Assembly: GCA_037349105.1 (NCBI GenBank) | Contig: JAYJMM010000114.1 | Span: 3,959,501-4,023,500 of the forward strand | Length of the DNA stretch: 64,000 nucleotides | Reading direction: 5' to 3' | DNA from: Limnomonas spitsbergensis | Taxonomy: Eukaryota > Chlorophyta > Chlorophyceae > Chlamydomonadales | Shown here: in pieces, positions 11,601 through 22,900 of the stretch | Layout of the letters: each line of letters starts with the position of its first letter | Numbering within the stretch: the first letter of the stretch is position 1 | Position numbers and translations under genes: made by a program | The notes under the pieces: model-generated | What the model was told of the DNA's origin: nothing | Database searches by the model: none | Seen by the model: the letters and a program-made list of their open reading frames with translations, nothing else

Positions 11601-12424
11601 CTATGAGAATGGGGATGAGCTTGATGTTGCCCTCTGAGAATCCGTTTTTATGAGTTCATGTATGAGTTCAGAGTGCTGGTCCATGCATGCGGCCAGTTGT
11701 GCGTCTGGTTGTGTGTCCCGGCAGAACTTTAACTCTATGATGAGGATGACCGTGTCGGTTTTATCGGCGTTTGCTGGACCAGCATGATGTCCGGTTGGAA
11801 TTTTTTCCCCAGTGGTTTGCCTGGACATGCTTGTGACTTTCAGAAGTTCAGGAGGGACTCTGTTTGCTCGTATTGCTGGGGCGCCGGCTTTTTCACAGTT
11901 TTCTGCTGTGCCTAGGTCAGCCATGACCAGGTCCCCGCCCATGTCACCTTTAGATATGGCTTTTAGGAGGATCCTGCCGGTGTGGTGGTGCCGTGCTATG
12001 TACATTTTCTGCATCTCTTGGTTCTTGCATGAGCCTGTCATATGCCCCGCGCTGTCTTGTTCGTTGCAGAGCGGGCATCTGTCGTGGGTGCTCTTACCGC
12101 TTCTGTATGCGAGCTTGTTGTTCCACAGGCATCCGTGACGCCACTTGAGTGTTGTTCTCTCTTCTCTCAGCATGGGTGATAGCGGGATTGATCATGAAGG
12201 AGTTGCTGATTTCGCCATCGGCCCTGTCTCTGATACCCTTCCAGCCCTGGTAATAGACACTGGCTGTGTTGGATCGACCGAGTCTCAGCCTTTCGTGCAT
12301 GTGGTTGTGTAAGGCATCGTTGAGATTTTCGATTCCCCACGCCCTGTCGGCTCGGGTATTGCCGGGGTTAAGTGGAGCAGCTGCGAACGGCCAGTACGAC
12401 GCGTGCTGGCCTGCTTCAGGAGGT
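11601..12424 (-). pseudogene. Non-LTR retrotransposon (LINE) C-terminal part with CCHC knuckle, broken
   Basis: On the minus strand the frame from 12424 includes EAGQHASYWPFAAAPLNPGN and runs through MHERLRLGRSNTASVYYQGW near 12300. It then continues after a frameshift near 12100-12170 into a frame holding CPLCNEQDSAGHMTGSC (C-x2-C-x7-H-x4-C). This layout, a zinc knuckle after an RNase H domain, is that of LINE-type reverse transcriptase polyproteins. The RNase H part of the same element lies at 17.6-18.0 kb, beyond the 12431-17574 insertion. The frameshift makes it a dead copy. The 3' end is probably between 11360 and 11600. Confidence 0.65.
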
Positions 12425-12430
12425 ATCGAT

Positions 12431-13230
12431 CTCCCTTAAATACGTACTTTTACTCTCCAACGTTTCAGTCAAATGACATGGCATTATTTGCCAACGTTGG
12501 CAAGTGAGTGACGTCATTTTTTCCTAAGTCCGTCATCTTTGAAGAGGAGCGCATGCCATTAAATACTTGCATTACTTGTTATTTATCGACCTCGATTCCG
12601 ATCGTACCAAGTGCCCAGAGGGCCTCCATGGAAGCGGGGGTATTGCAGGCGAGGGTGGACTAATCGCTGCTGCAGCCCATCGTGATGAGGAGCGATTATC
12701 TAAAGCTGCCGGTACTACTTTTACTGGTACGAAGCGTGCCTGAACCTTCGCCTACTACAAGAGCATTCACTGCATTTTGGTGTGCAGTTTAGCCCACATG
12801 CACAGCATTGAGCCAGCGAACACAGCATCCCACCCTTTTTGGGCAACATCTTACATGCATGCGCAGCTTCCACCAGTACTGGCAGCCCCCGATTGCATGC
12901 CCAGCCCCCGCATGCATGCACGTTACCCTCCCGCTTGCATGCACTACCGGACTACCCCCCGGCCGCATGCGCACAGCTTGCATGCACAGCTCCCACCCAC
13001 ATGCACACTGCCTACATGCACATACCCCTGCCCACATGCACAGCATCCCGCCTGCTTGCAGAGCGCCCCACACGCATGCGCGTTCCTTGCATGCACAGGT
13101 CCTCGCTTGCATTCACATCACGTAGCCGCGCTCGCGACCCTCCACCTGCATTCTTAGCTCCTTCCCACATGCAAACACCCCGCCCGCATACGCACTACCC
13201 CCCGTCTGCCAACATTGCAGCATCTCTCGT
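12431..13230 (+). repeat. Left long terminal inverted repeat
   Basis: Reads inward from CTCCCTTAAATACG and includes CCAACGTTGGCAAGTGAGTG. The inner half (12780-13200) is packed with TGCATGC/GCATGC motifs. Matched in reverse complement by 16755-17574, with an internal difference near 12945-12980 (the right copy has unrelated sequence at 17036-17070). Confidence 0.8.
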
Positions 13231-13353
13231 GACTGTATGCTAGAGAACCCAGCCAAGGATCCACGAGTCATGAACATTCTCACTGGCTGCAGTTCACGGG
13301 GGGATCTGGTCCGCATCTGCGAGAATACCGGCGATGATTTCTCTGCGTGATCC

Positions 13354-14563
13354 ATGACAGAGGAGGGGCTAACGACTCACAGCTGCTCTGCAAAGAGGTG
13401 TGGCCAGACATGCGGCCACATCTCGTGGGGGGACCAGAAGCTGCCTGACATGACATGTGGCGTCTTCAGGTTGGGTGGACTGCTGAAGGTCAAGTTGCAT
13501 ACCCGTATGCACCGTGCTTTAATCCCGCCTGGGCGTTTCGAGGCAGATGGATCAGAGTTCGCCTTGCTGAGGTAAATTGGCCCTGGGCTAGACTGTAAAT
13601 TTGCTAACCCGAAGCTTTTCTATAAACAGGGGCAAATGTACATCACGAGTGGATTTAAACAGAGCATGCCATGGATCAAGCCTTTGTAATGTATCACTTT
13701 CTCTTTCCCATACCCCGCTTAGGTACAGCCCCATGTGCTTCTTCTCGTATGAGGTCATGTGTGACTGGTCAGCGCAATGTATCGGCTTGTGGAACTTCTA
13801 CCGCTACTTGCTGCTCAGGTCAGTCAGATATCCTGAACTGCGACTTGCAAACAAAAAGGTGCAACCCAGGGTATGCTACACGTGTTTTTTTTAGGGAGCC
13901 TCTACTGTGATTCAGCTAAGGCCCGGGGATCCACGTGCATCAAGCCCTGTTTTGCCCGGGCCACCGGCCGTAGGATGGTCAAGGTTTGGCACATTGCACC
14001 TGCTCCATTTGCTCAGTTCTACCATTCATGCCCTTCGAAGGTATCACATAGTGCCTATGACAGGCTCCATAGAGGTCACTGCGGCCGTTGTTGCAACAGC
14101 AAAGCAGCGCTTGCTCAGCAACGAGTCGCCGCTTTTTTGGCGTGCCACGCTTGACGTCATCATGCAGCAGTATGATGGTATCACAATTGGCTTTCACCAT
14201 GACCGGTGTTGCATCGCGGCCCCTTGTTTGGCAGATCTTGAGGCGCCGCTTGTTTTGGGGTCAAGCTTCAAGAACAGATGCTTTGTCCAGGACCATAGCC
14301 ACCGTATATCACGGCTAGCACTAATGCAAGACAGCAGCTACTCTGCTGGTATCTCTGAGGAGAAGCTTGATGACTTGAGGGCTGCTTTCGCTAGGATGCG
14401 CAGCGACCGCTCCGGGCATTCACCAAAACTAATCAGGAGTTTGGAGAGCAACTGCGGATACATGTCTCATATTGTTTTCCTTCTGTGCGTGCGGTACTGT
14501 GTGCACCACATGAACACAGTTCAGAGGGAGAAGGAGTCAGGGGAGCGCTTCTTTGCGAAGTGA
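13354..14563 (+). CDS. Unrecognised multi-exon protein inside the TIR element
   Basis: Conserved-looking coding blocks appear in different frames and are separated by short introns or frameshifts. One block at about 13400-13571 encodes TCGVFRLGGLLKVKLHTRM and EADGSEFALLR. One at about 13622-13678 encodes MYITSGFKQSMPWIK. One at 13722-13860 encodes CFFSYEVMCDWSAQCIGLW. The last, about 14042-14563, is open for some 170 codons and ends FFAK and TGA. It holds SNESPLFWRATLDVIMQQYD and an HDRCC motif. Cysteine- and aromatic-rich blocks would suit a transposase or cargo protein of the element, but no DDE triad or known domain could be assigned. Exon borders are approximate. Confidence 0.35.
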
Positions 14564-14754
14564 CAAAAAACTTCAGCCTGTCTTCAGTTGTCTATGCTTG
14601 GCTCGTATTTCCGCCAATATTGAGGTTTCCGTCATGTAATATACAGTGGTTTTGAACTTGACTCAACAGCCTTACCCAGTGAAAGTGGCTTAGCAACAGT
14701 ATCCCTCAATGGCATAACAGTATCACAAGGATCCACACTCAAGATTTCAACCTT

Positions 14755-15475
14755 CAACCCAGCTTGGGTCTTCTAGAGTGACATGCTGGGGGTGCATCAG
14801 AGAATTTATGATTCCAGTCTACAGCCCAGCTTAGGTCTCCTAGAGTGGCAAGCCTAGGGGCATCGACACAAATTAGATTTCAGTTTAACCCCGTGCTTGG
14901 GATTCCTCGAGTGGCATGCTTGTGGCTCATCAACATAATACAGATTTCAGTCTACAGCATTGCTCACGTCTCCTAGAGTGGCATGTCTAGGGCGCATCAG
15001 CATAATTAAGATTCCAGTCTAAGACCCTGCTTGGGTCTCCTAGAGTAGCATGTCTAAGGCGCATCAGCATAATTAAGGTTCAGTATGGAACCATGCTTGG
15101 GTCTCCTAGAGTGGCATGTCTAGGGCGCATCCGCATAATTAAGATTTCAGTCTAAAGCCTTGCTCACGTCTCCTATGGTGCATACCTGGGCACATCAGCA
15201 TAATTAAGATTTCAGTCTAGAGACCTCCTCGGGTCTTCTAGAGTGGCATGTCTAGGGTGCATCAGCATAATTAAAATTTCAGTATTCAGCCTTGCTTGGG
15301 TCTCCTATGGTGCATACCTGGGGCAAATCAGCATAATTGTGATAAAATATCTGAAGCCGTAATACCGTCACATGAATCCTGAACTAAACAATTTTCGAGG
15401 GGAAAACAGGAAACCAAGATTTCAGTCAGAAGCCCCGCTCAAAGCCTACTTGAGAGGCATGTCTCTTGCGTATCA
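14755..15475 (+). repeat. ~67-bp tandem repeat inside the TIR element
   Basis: About ten copies, each with GGGTCTCCTAGAGTGGCATG, then GGGCGCATCAGCATAATTAA, then TTTCAGTCTA. Starts are near 14763, 14833, 14900, 14967, 15035, 15101, 15168, 15234 and 15301, with a last diverged copy after 15415. Confidence 0.8.
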
Positions 15476-15655
15476 AGCAAAATGAAGGTGCCTCAAACAT
15501 CATGAAACAAAGGGTATGGCTAGGCAGTATAGTCTGCATAGTGAATCCGCTTAAAAATACAAAATAAAAGGTGGGAATGAGACCCGACTGAGCAGGTTGG
15601 TTGCGCATCATGACGCGCGCAATGACACCCACTGCGAACTTGGTCGACTCCTCTC

Positions 15656-16060
15656 CTAGGGGGTAGTCTGGTAGATGGCCCATGCCAAATTCCTTCCATC
15701 TAGGCCCAAAGGCTGCACAAAAGCTATCAAGATTTCTGGGCTAGTGCCAATGTTAAGAGCTGCCTCCTGGACTGATGCGGACATGCTCTCTTCAGATGAA
15801 CCTGGGGGAGGAAGGCTGCTGGGGCTGCAGGGGCTACATGGGCTGTAGGGGCAGCAGGGGTGGCCATGATAGCAGCTGGTTCTCTGAATGGCATGGTTCT
15901 CTGAATGAACTCCGCTAGCCGCTCGCATATCCGTAACACATTCAAATGCAAGCTCCCAATGGAGCTTGCACCCGTTTCGGCTAATGAATAAATGTACAAC
16001 ATGGCTTGCTGTTTCTCAAGGGTCTGCCTCACAACCTTCTGCCTCGCTAACAGCTTCGAG
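15656..16060 (-). CDS. Possible minus-strand exon inside the TIR element
   Basis: The minus strand from about 16050 encodes a helix-like stretch (QTLEKQQAMLYIYSLAETG, then LHLNVLRICERLAEFIQR), followed by an Ala/Pro-rich part. A shift to another frame gives QEAALNIGTSPEILIAFVQP before a stop near 15656. No family is recognised. It runs convergent to the plus-strand blocks. It may be a second element gene or a chance frame. Confidence 0.2.
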
Positions 16061-16754
16061 CAGGGGCATGAGCATGCCGGCATGCGCTGCACGTGAGGAC
16101 GGGTTGCTTTGATGCACATTCCCGCCCGTATGCACATTCCCCGCCCAAATGCAGTGACCCATGCATGTGCATGCAGGCTAGGGTCTGTGCATGCTGGCCA
16201 TGGTCTATATGCATACGGGCTGTGCGCATACGGACGGGGGCTGTACATCCGGACAGGCTGTACAAACGGGCGGGAATGTGCACGTGGACGAGAGTCTGCA
16301 TATGTTGGCGGGGGCGCATAGCTTACGGGTTGGGAATGCGGGTGGGGGGCTGTGCGTGCAAGCGTGGGGCTGCGCAAACGGGCGGAGAGCCGCCCATTTG
16401 GGCGGGACTTGCGCACACAGATAAGGGCCTGTGCATACGGGCAGTGCCTACGGGTGGATAACAGTGTATGCAGATGGGGGATGGGGGACCGTGCGGGCGG
16501 ATGGGGGTAACATTGCATACAGGTGGGGGTCTGCAGAATGCGGAATGTGAATGGGGATGGGGGGCAGTACCAGCGGATGGGAGTAACAGTACATACAAGT
16601 GGGGGCCTGTGCATACGGGCTGTGTCTATGGGTGGATAACAGTGAAAGCCGATAGGGGACTGGGGGGCCGATCGGGCGTGTGGGAAATGTGCATGGGGGT
16701 GTGGACTGTGTACACGGGTAGAGGATGGCTCATGTGGTTGAAAGACCGTTTATG

Positions 16755-17574
16755 AGGGCGAGGTGCAGAGCATATTGGCAGGCGACAGGCGGCTGTGCGT
16801 GCAAGCGGGGGTAGTGCGCATGCGGGCGGGGTGTTTGCATGTGGGAAGGAGCTGAGAATGCAGGTGGAGGGTCGCGAGCGCGGCTACGTACGATGAATGC
16901 AGGCATGGACATGTGCATGCAAGGAATGCGTAGGCGTGTGGGGCGCTTTGCAAGCAGGCGGGATGCTGTGCATGTAGGCATGGGTGTGTGCATGTAGGCA
17001 GAGTGTATGTGGGTGGGAGCTGTGCATGCAAGCGGTGAATTTTGTGAAGTTTTTACAGTCCATCAGAGCAAGCGGGCGGGGTAACGTGCATGCATGCGGG
17101 GGGCTGGGCATGCATTCGGGGGCTGTCAGTACTGGTGGAAGCTGCGCATGCATGCAAGATATTGCCCAAAAGGGTGGGATGCTGTGTTAGCTGGCTCAAT
17201 GCTGTGCATGTGGGCCTAAACTACACATCAAAATGCAGTGAATGCTCTTGTAGCAGGCAGAGGTTCAGGCACGCTTCATACCAGTTAAAGTAGGACCTGC
17301 AGCTTTAGATAATCGCGCCTCAGGATGGGCTGCAGCAGCGATTAGTCCACCCTCGCCTGCAACACTCTCGCTTCCATGGAGGCCCTCTGGGCACTTGGTA
17401 CGATCGGAATCGAGGTCGATAAATAACAAGTAATGCAAGTATTTAATGGCATGCGCTCCTCTTCAAAGATGACGGACTTAGGAAAAAATGACGTCACTCA
17501 CTTGCCAACGTTGGCAAATAATGCCATGTCATTTGACTGAAACGTTGGAGAGTAATAGTACGTTTTTAAGGGAG
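16755..17574 (-). repeat. Right long terminal inverted repeat
   Basis: Reverse-complement partner of 12431-13230. Adjacent inner sequence (16090-16740) is also rich in GCATACGGGC-type motifs, so repeat-like DNA extends beyond the paired part. Confidence 0.8.
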
Positions 17575-17995
17575 ATCGATATCTGGCTTCAGGGTTGATG
17601 GGGATTGTCAGGTCACACTTATCAGGGGCGTGGGCTGCTCTCTTAGCCACTGCGTCAACTAATTCGTTCCCGATGTCCCTGTTGTGTGCTTTTACTTTCA
17701 CGAGCTCGATTGGTCGGCCAGTTTCGATCGTCAGTTGGCGTGTCAGGGTGGAGATCGCTGTCAGCATTTCTCTATGCTTGTCGTAAGCGAGGCACATGGG
17801 GGATGCTAGATGCCTGCAATCTCGGCCCTGTTGATCGTGTTTGTAGGGCCGGCCCCTGCTGGATTGATAGTGAGATGTTGCTGGCCAGCAGCGGCGTACG
17901 GAAAGTGGGCCCCTGCCCCAACTAGCTTGGTCTTGGTTTTTCTCCTGGAGTGCTGATGTCAATGCAACTACCGTCCGTGTAGACGATTTGCCTCC
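17575..17995 (-). pseudogene. LINE RNase H domain remnant
   Basis: Minus-strand reading shows the ordered RNase H motifs in three different frames: VYTDGS near 17975 (first Asp), INPAGAGPTNTINRAEIAGI near 17870-17810 (Glu), and VKAHNRDIGNELVDAVAK near 17700-17650 (conserved His/Asp region). Frame changes and a TAG stop between them show decay. The coding continues to about 17580 and then resumes at 12424 after the inserted TIR element. No reverse transcriptase domain was seen further up, so the copy is 5'-truncated or rearranged. Confidence 0.7.
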
Positions 17996-18729
17996 AATCG
18001 TGCCGGAGCATGTACCTTAAACAAGTACTAATAAACTCTTACAGAGGTTATAGTAGGAGCTTCTCGATCCACTGCTGTAACTCAGTGAACTCAGCTCGAT
18101 AACAGGTGATAGCTCTTGCTACTTCACCTGGACTTCTTCGATACTCTTGACAGGATCTCGTAAAGCCTCGACTCTTGAGGTACTAATAGACTTCCTGGGA
18201 CGATCTTGGGCGAATGTGGCCGTTGATCTGCTGTGATGAGTCGCTTGCTTGGCGACTTCTGGTGACTGAAGATATCTCTGATAAATCAGATGGTCGACTT
18301 GGAGCCAAAGGAAACGCTGTAGGTTGGAGATGTGATGGTTGGTTGGTGGTAATATCCAGCTGTAGGGCTGGAGATATGCCTTGTTAAGAGGCAGGAATAA
18401 CTCTAATTGCTGCAGATAGTCGACTGTTGGCCTAGGTGCTATGCCAGCTTCGTATCAGGAGACTTGTTGATGCTTATAGGGTCGCTGTTGGCCTAGGTGC
18501 TCTGCCAGTTTCCCCTTAGTAAGACTTGGATTGACGATTAACTTGCTGATCGATATTCAAGAACAGTAGCTGGAAACGTTAAGAGTCTATTGAAGGCCGT
18601 GAAATCAAGTAAGATAGAAAAAGTAAAGGACCCAGTTCGGGATCCTCTAAGACGGCAAACACACTTGTTCAGGTTCACACATAACTTCCAACCGAAAAAG
18701 CAGTTGGCGCAGTCAAAGGCACGGTGCAG
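17996..18729. other. No gene recognised; short direct repeat
   Basis: AT-richer sequence without a coding signal. CTGTTGGCCTAGGTGCT followed by TGCCAG occurs twice, near 18422 and 18485. May be transposon-derived. Confidence 0.4.
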
Positions 18730-19521
18730 TCATACGTCGTGACACATGCTGTTGTGGGCTTGTTTGTGGCCTTGATATGTGTCCAGCAGTGCCAAAGTGG
18801 GCGTCTCATTTGCGTTCGTGAGAGGTGTGTGTGTGCCCTGGTGTAGTTCTGTGTCCCTGGGGGCTTTAAGGAATGCGTTTGAGCCTTCGAGTGTACTAAT
18901 GGGTTCCCTGGCCATTGCTGTGCTGTCGCGGGGGATCCATGCTTTGCGGGTGAACGGGAACATGAGTGGGGGGCGGGGATGGGTGCACTCTTGGCCTGTG
19001 GATTGAATGAGAGCGGTTGTCAGATCTTGAGTAATTTCATGACTTTTTGCAGCTGCCCATGAGGCTTGCAGTTGGTGTTTTGTGTGCATGGGCTGTTGGG
19101 GTGCATGGGGGGTGTCTGCCATGTCCATGCGGGCTGCCTCGTTCCATACGACCCAGATCTCCATGCGGCACTTAGGGGGTGGAGTGGTGTGTGCCCCTTG
19201 TGTCCAGTGCTCCTCTTGTGTCAGGGGGAAGGATGCGCTCTGTGAGCTTGCTATGTGTGTGCATAAGTGGGGATATCTGTCTGTCCACTGTCTGAAACCT
19301 GGGTTCCCTACGTTCCGCATGCCTGAAGGTAGGAAGAGCACTGTAGCTGTGGGCCGGCGTGTCATGTGTGCTGACCATATGGCCCATCCGACATATGGCC
19401 CATCGGACAGGAGAGGGAGTAATTGGTCGATTGCTCTTTTGAGCCGGCTTGTGACCTCCCGATTTTTCTCATTTTTATCGGATGCAGTGATTACTACGTC
19501 GGGGCAAAAGGAAGCTACCAT
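18730..19521 (-). CDS. Hypothetical 263-aa ORF, possibly transposon-derived
   Basis: Long uninterrupted minus-strand frame upstream of the LINE remnant and on the same strand. The N-terminal part (PDVVITASDKNEKNREV, then SRLKRAIDQLLPLL) looks protein-like; the C-terminal part is rich in Thr, His and Pro. No family recognised. Its position suggests an ORF of the LINE or another element, but no motif confirms this. Confidence 0.35.
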   Translation of the reverse strand: MVASFCPDVVITASDKNEKNREVTSRLKRAIDQLLPLLSDGPYVGWAIWSAHMTRRPTATVLFLPSGMRNVGNPGFRQWTDRYPHLCTHIASSQSASFPLTQEEHWTQGAHTTPPPKCRMEIWVVWNEAARMDMADTPHAPQQPMHTKHQLQASWAAAKSHEITQDLTTALIQSTGQECTHPRPPLMFPFTRKAWIPRDSTAMAREPISTLEGSNAFLKAPRDTELHQGTHTPLTNANETPTLALLDTYQGHKQAHNSMCHDV

Positions 19522-19619
19522 CCACCCTAATTACGCATTCCTGACTGTTCGATCAATCTTGTTCACACCATCTACCGCCTAACGCTTTCGTTTTTTGCAT
19601 GTCATCATACTCGCTCTTC

Positions 19620-19947
19620 TTATTTTCCCACCTGAACATCTAAATCACACCGTGCCCACCTTTCGTATTCCAGATCGCACAATTTTGAACACGCTAATCT
19701 AATCACGCATTGCACACACAAATACAGGATAGTCGGGTAGACCGGTACGCGATTACGCGAGATATTTCGGCACCGGGACACTGGAGATATTTGGGCACCG
19801 GGACGGCGGGACCACACGTTGACACTTCTTTACACATCTCTTTGTGTGTGGGAGAAACGTGTTTGTAAGGCCTTGGTCGTGAGAAGGATCAATTTCTAGG
19901 TTGAAACGCTGCATACACACTGTGACAACTTCCTTCTACGCGATTTG
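19620..19947 (+). promoter_or_regulatory. Upstream region of the sulfite oxidase gene with a direct repeat
   Basis: A near-perfect 21-bp direct repeat, GAGATATTT then CGGCACCGGGAC or GGGCACCGGGAC, lies at 19759-19779 and 19784-19804, about 165 bp before the chosen ATG. A regulatory role is only a guess. No TATA box was identified. Confidence 0.2.
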
Positions 19948-22900
19948 ATGATGTCGGAAAGGTTGCGTAATCTCGCATCACAGCTGGCGCTCCAGCCGTG
20001 CGCAGGCTCGGCACAACAGGTGCGGGTTGCTGTAAAATTTGATACGGTATATAACTGGTTCCTGTATCTGCGCAACATGACTAAACGTTATGGTTTGAGC
20101 TGCATGCCGCATTTTGGCAGGGTGCATAACAGACAGGCCCACTGCGGGAACCGCCCGTGATTTTCAACCGCATGCCGTACTAAGTACTGTGTGACAGGAC
20201 GTGCGCGCATTTCATGATGCGATCTCTGACCCACCAACCCGCGTCTGCCCCCCCCCGTCTTACTAAATCATGTTTCATTACTCTCGCAGGATCGAACAGA
20301 AATAGCGGCCAAGGGTGAGGCTGAGCTGGCAGCCCAGCACCGCCAAGAGGTGGTGGCATACGTCGGCAAACAGGTGAGACGAAACGTGTGAACGCGAGCA
20401 TTCCGCTACATTTTTGCTGCCAGTCCTCCTGTACGGTACAGTCATAATTGCATTGGAACAACGGGGTTAACAGTGGATAGGGTGAGGCTGAGCACTGCAG
20501 CACAATCTAAACCCGTGCCGTATTGCGCTACTTTTGAATCCTTCCTCCTCGAGGCTGAAGGAATAGGTGGTCCATCAGATCATGCCAAGGTAAGCGACTA
20601 AGCGGCGTACTGCATCCCAATTTCCCAGCAGGCAGGCAGCAACCAGCTGCCCACTTTATATGGCTTATTTTAGTGGGTGCCAGGCCTCTTGGGACCTGCC
20701 AGGTCTGGTCTTCACCCTGAACCCTAAACCAGGCCACCACTATGTTGATGGGGGCCAACTTGACCTGCCAACGACCAAATATGTGTCATCCTACTACTGG
20801 TGGCCCAAACAATAGGGCTTGCTGCACCAGGCCCTGCTGACCGTAGGCCAGGTTGTAGCTGAATTAATTACCAGTAGCTGATGAAGCAGCCTTTGATTAA
20901 TAAAAAAATGCACTGCTTGTCTATGGACCACCAGCAAACCCACCCCAACTGACATGCAGGCGTGGACGGCCAAGCAGAACCGGCAGGAGAACCCTGAAGA
21001 CTGGACACACACGACGGGCCGAGACGACTTCACGGCGGCAGAGGTTGCGGTGGCCAAGCGCTGCCACGGCGCACACCTTGAGGTCAGCGTCTATGCAGTG
21101 TGTGCACCAGACGTGTTTTTTGTAAACAATAGGTCCGATGGGAGCATGAAAAGAAAGTGTTGAAGTGCTTTTCACTGAGATTTTCTTCTCTAGGGACAAA
21201 GAATCAGAACAATAACGAAATGTGTGATTGATGAAGCAACGTGCAAGTCTGAAAAACATTGAAATACGTTTGAGACTACAGGTAGTGTGTGCGCCAGACC
21301 ACCTCCGGGCTAGCTGGAAAACTTACAAATTATACTTAAGAACTCTCTGAGCCGATCAAAATATCACCAATCAAATGATCTTACTGTATACTAAACAGTG
21401 TTAGAGGTCAGTACAGTAGTACACCAGCTAGCTTGGGTTTCACAGTCCTGGCTTGTGTCATGTGAAGTTTTTTTTCTGTCCAGCGAGGCAATACATTTAA
21501 TGCATGGGGCAGGTGCCCCAAAACCAGGTCGGGCATGCCCGAGTTATGCCCCACACCTCACACCGGACACACCTTCCAGGTCACCCCCCATGATCCACCA
21601 GGTTTTGAGCAGTGGTGTGATGCCCGAGGGCTCACGTCTTCTTCTCATCCATTTCGATGTGCCCAACTGTCCGTCGCCGCCCACTGACCCCTATCCCGCC
21701 ACTCACGATCCATTAGGTCTTCAGCAGAATGTGATGCCCGAGCGCCCACACCTCCTGATCCATTTGGACGTCCCTAACCTGTCCACTGCCAACCAATCCA
21801 CATGTTCCCACCCCGCTCATGATCCAGCAGGTCTGAAGCAGAGATGTGACCCCGGTGGATTCACACTTCCTGCTCATCCATTTCGACTGCCACACCATCC
21901 GCTGCCAACCAATTTTTTGGTCCATTCCCCCCGTCTTCCAGGTCTTAAGCAGAAACGAGACCCTGGTGGGCTCAAACTTCCTGCTCATACACTTCGACAC
22001 AGGGTCCTAGGGGCCTTTTCAGAAAGGTCGGCTGACGCCGACAACCCTCTTTTTCCAGGCCTTATTTCCCGGTCGGCTGTTTCTTTGTTTTTTCGTTAAG
22101 TGCGAAAAAGTGTGAGACGTGAAAAAGTGTGAAACCGGATTTCATTTTTTTCAAGTCAAGAACGTTACACGGGGGGCCTAACTGTCTAGGAGACTTCTAC
22201 TTCGTCATCGATAACTATAGGACCCTCTTGGATCTCGGAGTTCGACATAACGATTTAGCCGACGAGCGTGTAAAAACGTGTCGGCTGACGCCGACGCGTG
22301 GCCTACATATAGCAATCTGGCATCGGCGCCCCGCCGCCGATGCCAGGGTTCTGGAGTGGTCGGTTTTTTTCAAGTTTTTTTTCTGGCGTCTGTGGCCGAC
22401 CGGCCCCCAGGACCCTGCTTCGACATACCCCACCGTCCGCGACTAACCAATTAATCCCATGCCCTTCCCCCCCTTGGTTCAAAAGGTCTTGAGCAGAGAC
22501 GTGACCCCGGTGGGCTCACACTTCCTGCTCATCCATTTCGATGTGCCCAACCTCTCAGCCGCCACCCACCGGCTCCACTTGCATGGCCTGGTTGACAAGC
22601 CCATGACCTTGTCAGTGGACGACCTGAGACACAGGCAAGTGTCCTTTAACCCTGAACCTAAATTTCGACAGCAAAGATAATTTGTCTCATAAGTCTGGCA
22701 TATCTGAACCTTGAATTCTAGACTAGGGTAGCCATACATGCTGATTTGATGTGGTGCTGATCCCTGAAAATAATAAGGATAACTACGCTTCTGCGGGTTT
22801 AAGGTTTAGGGTTCGATTACTGAAATGCACAATGGTAACTACGCTCCTGCGGGGCACTAGGGTTTAGCAAACAATGCGACATGGTGGCCGAGGCTGCGCC

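Larger units (their letters stand above)
12431..17574. mobile_element. 5.1-kb DNA element with ~800-bp terminal inverted repeats
   Basis: The outer ends are CTCCCTTAAA (12431) and TTTAAGGGAG (ending 17574). They are flanked on both sides by ATCGAT (12425-12430 and 17575-17580), a candidate 6-bp target-site duplication. The insertion splits a minus-strand LINE: its RNase H part is on the right and its C-terminal part on the left. Between the inverted repeats lie a plus-strand multi-exon coding region (13.3-14.6 kb), a 67-bp tandem array (14.75-15.5 kb) and a possible minus-strand exon (15.7-16.1 kb). The superfamily is not recognised. A 6-bp duplication with long TIRs fits none of the most common classes well. 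The palindromic target makes the exact duplication length uncertain by a base. Confidence 0.75.

Noticed and set aside
12721..13243. His/Cys-rich frames on both strands near 13 kb and 16.1-17.1 kb
   Set aside because: They are translations of TGCATGC-rich inverted-repeat DNA, with no conserved frame between the two copies.
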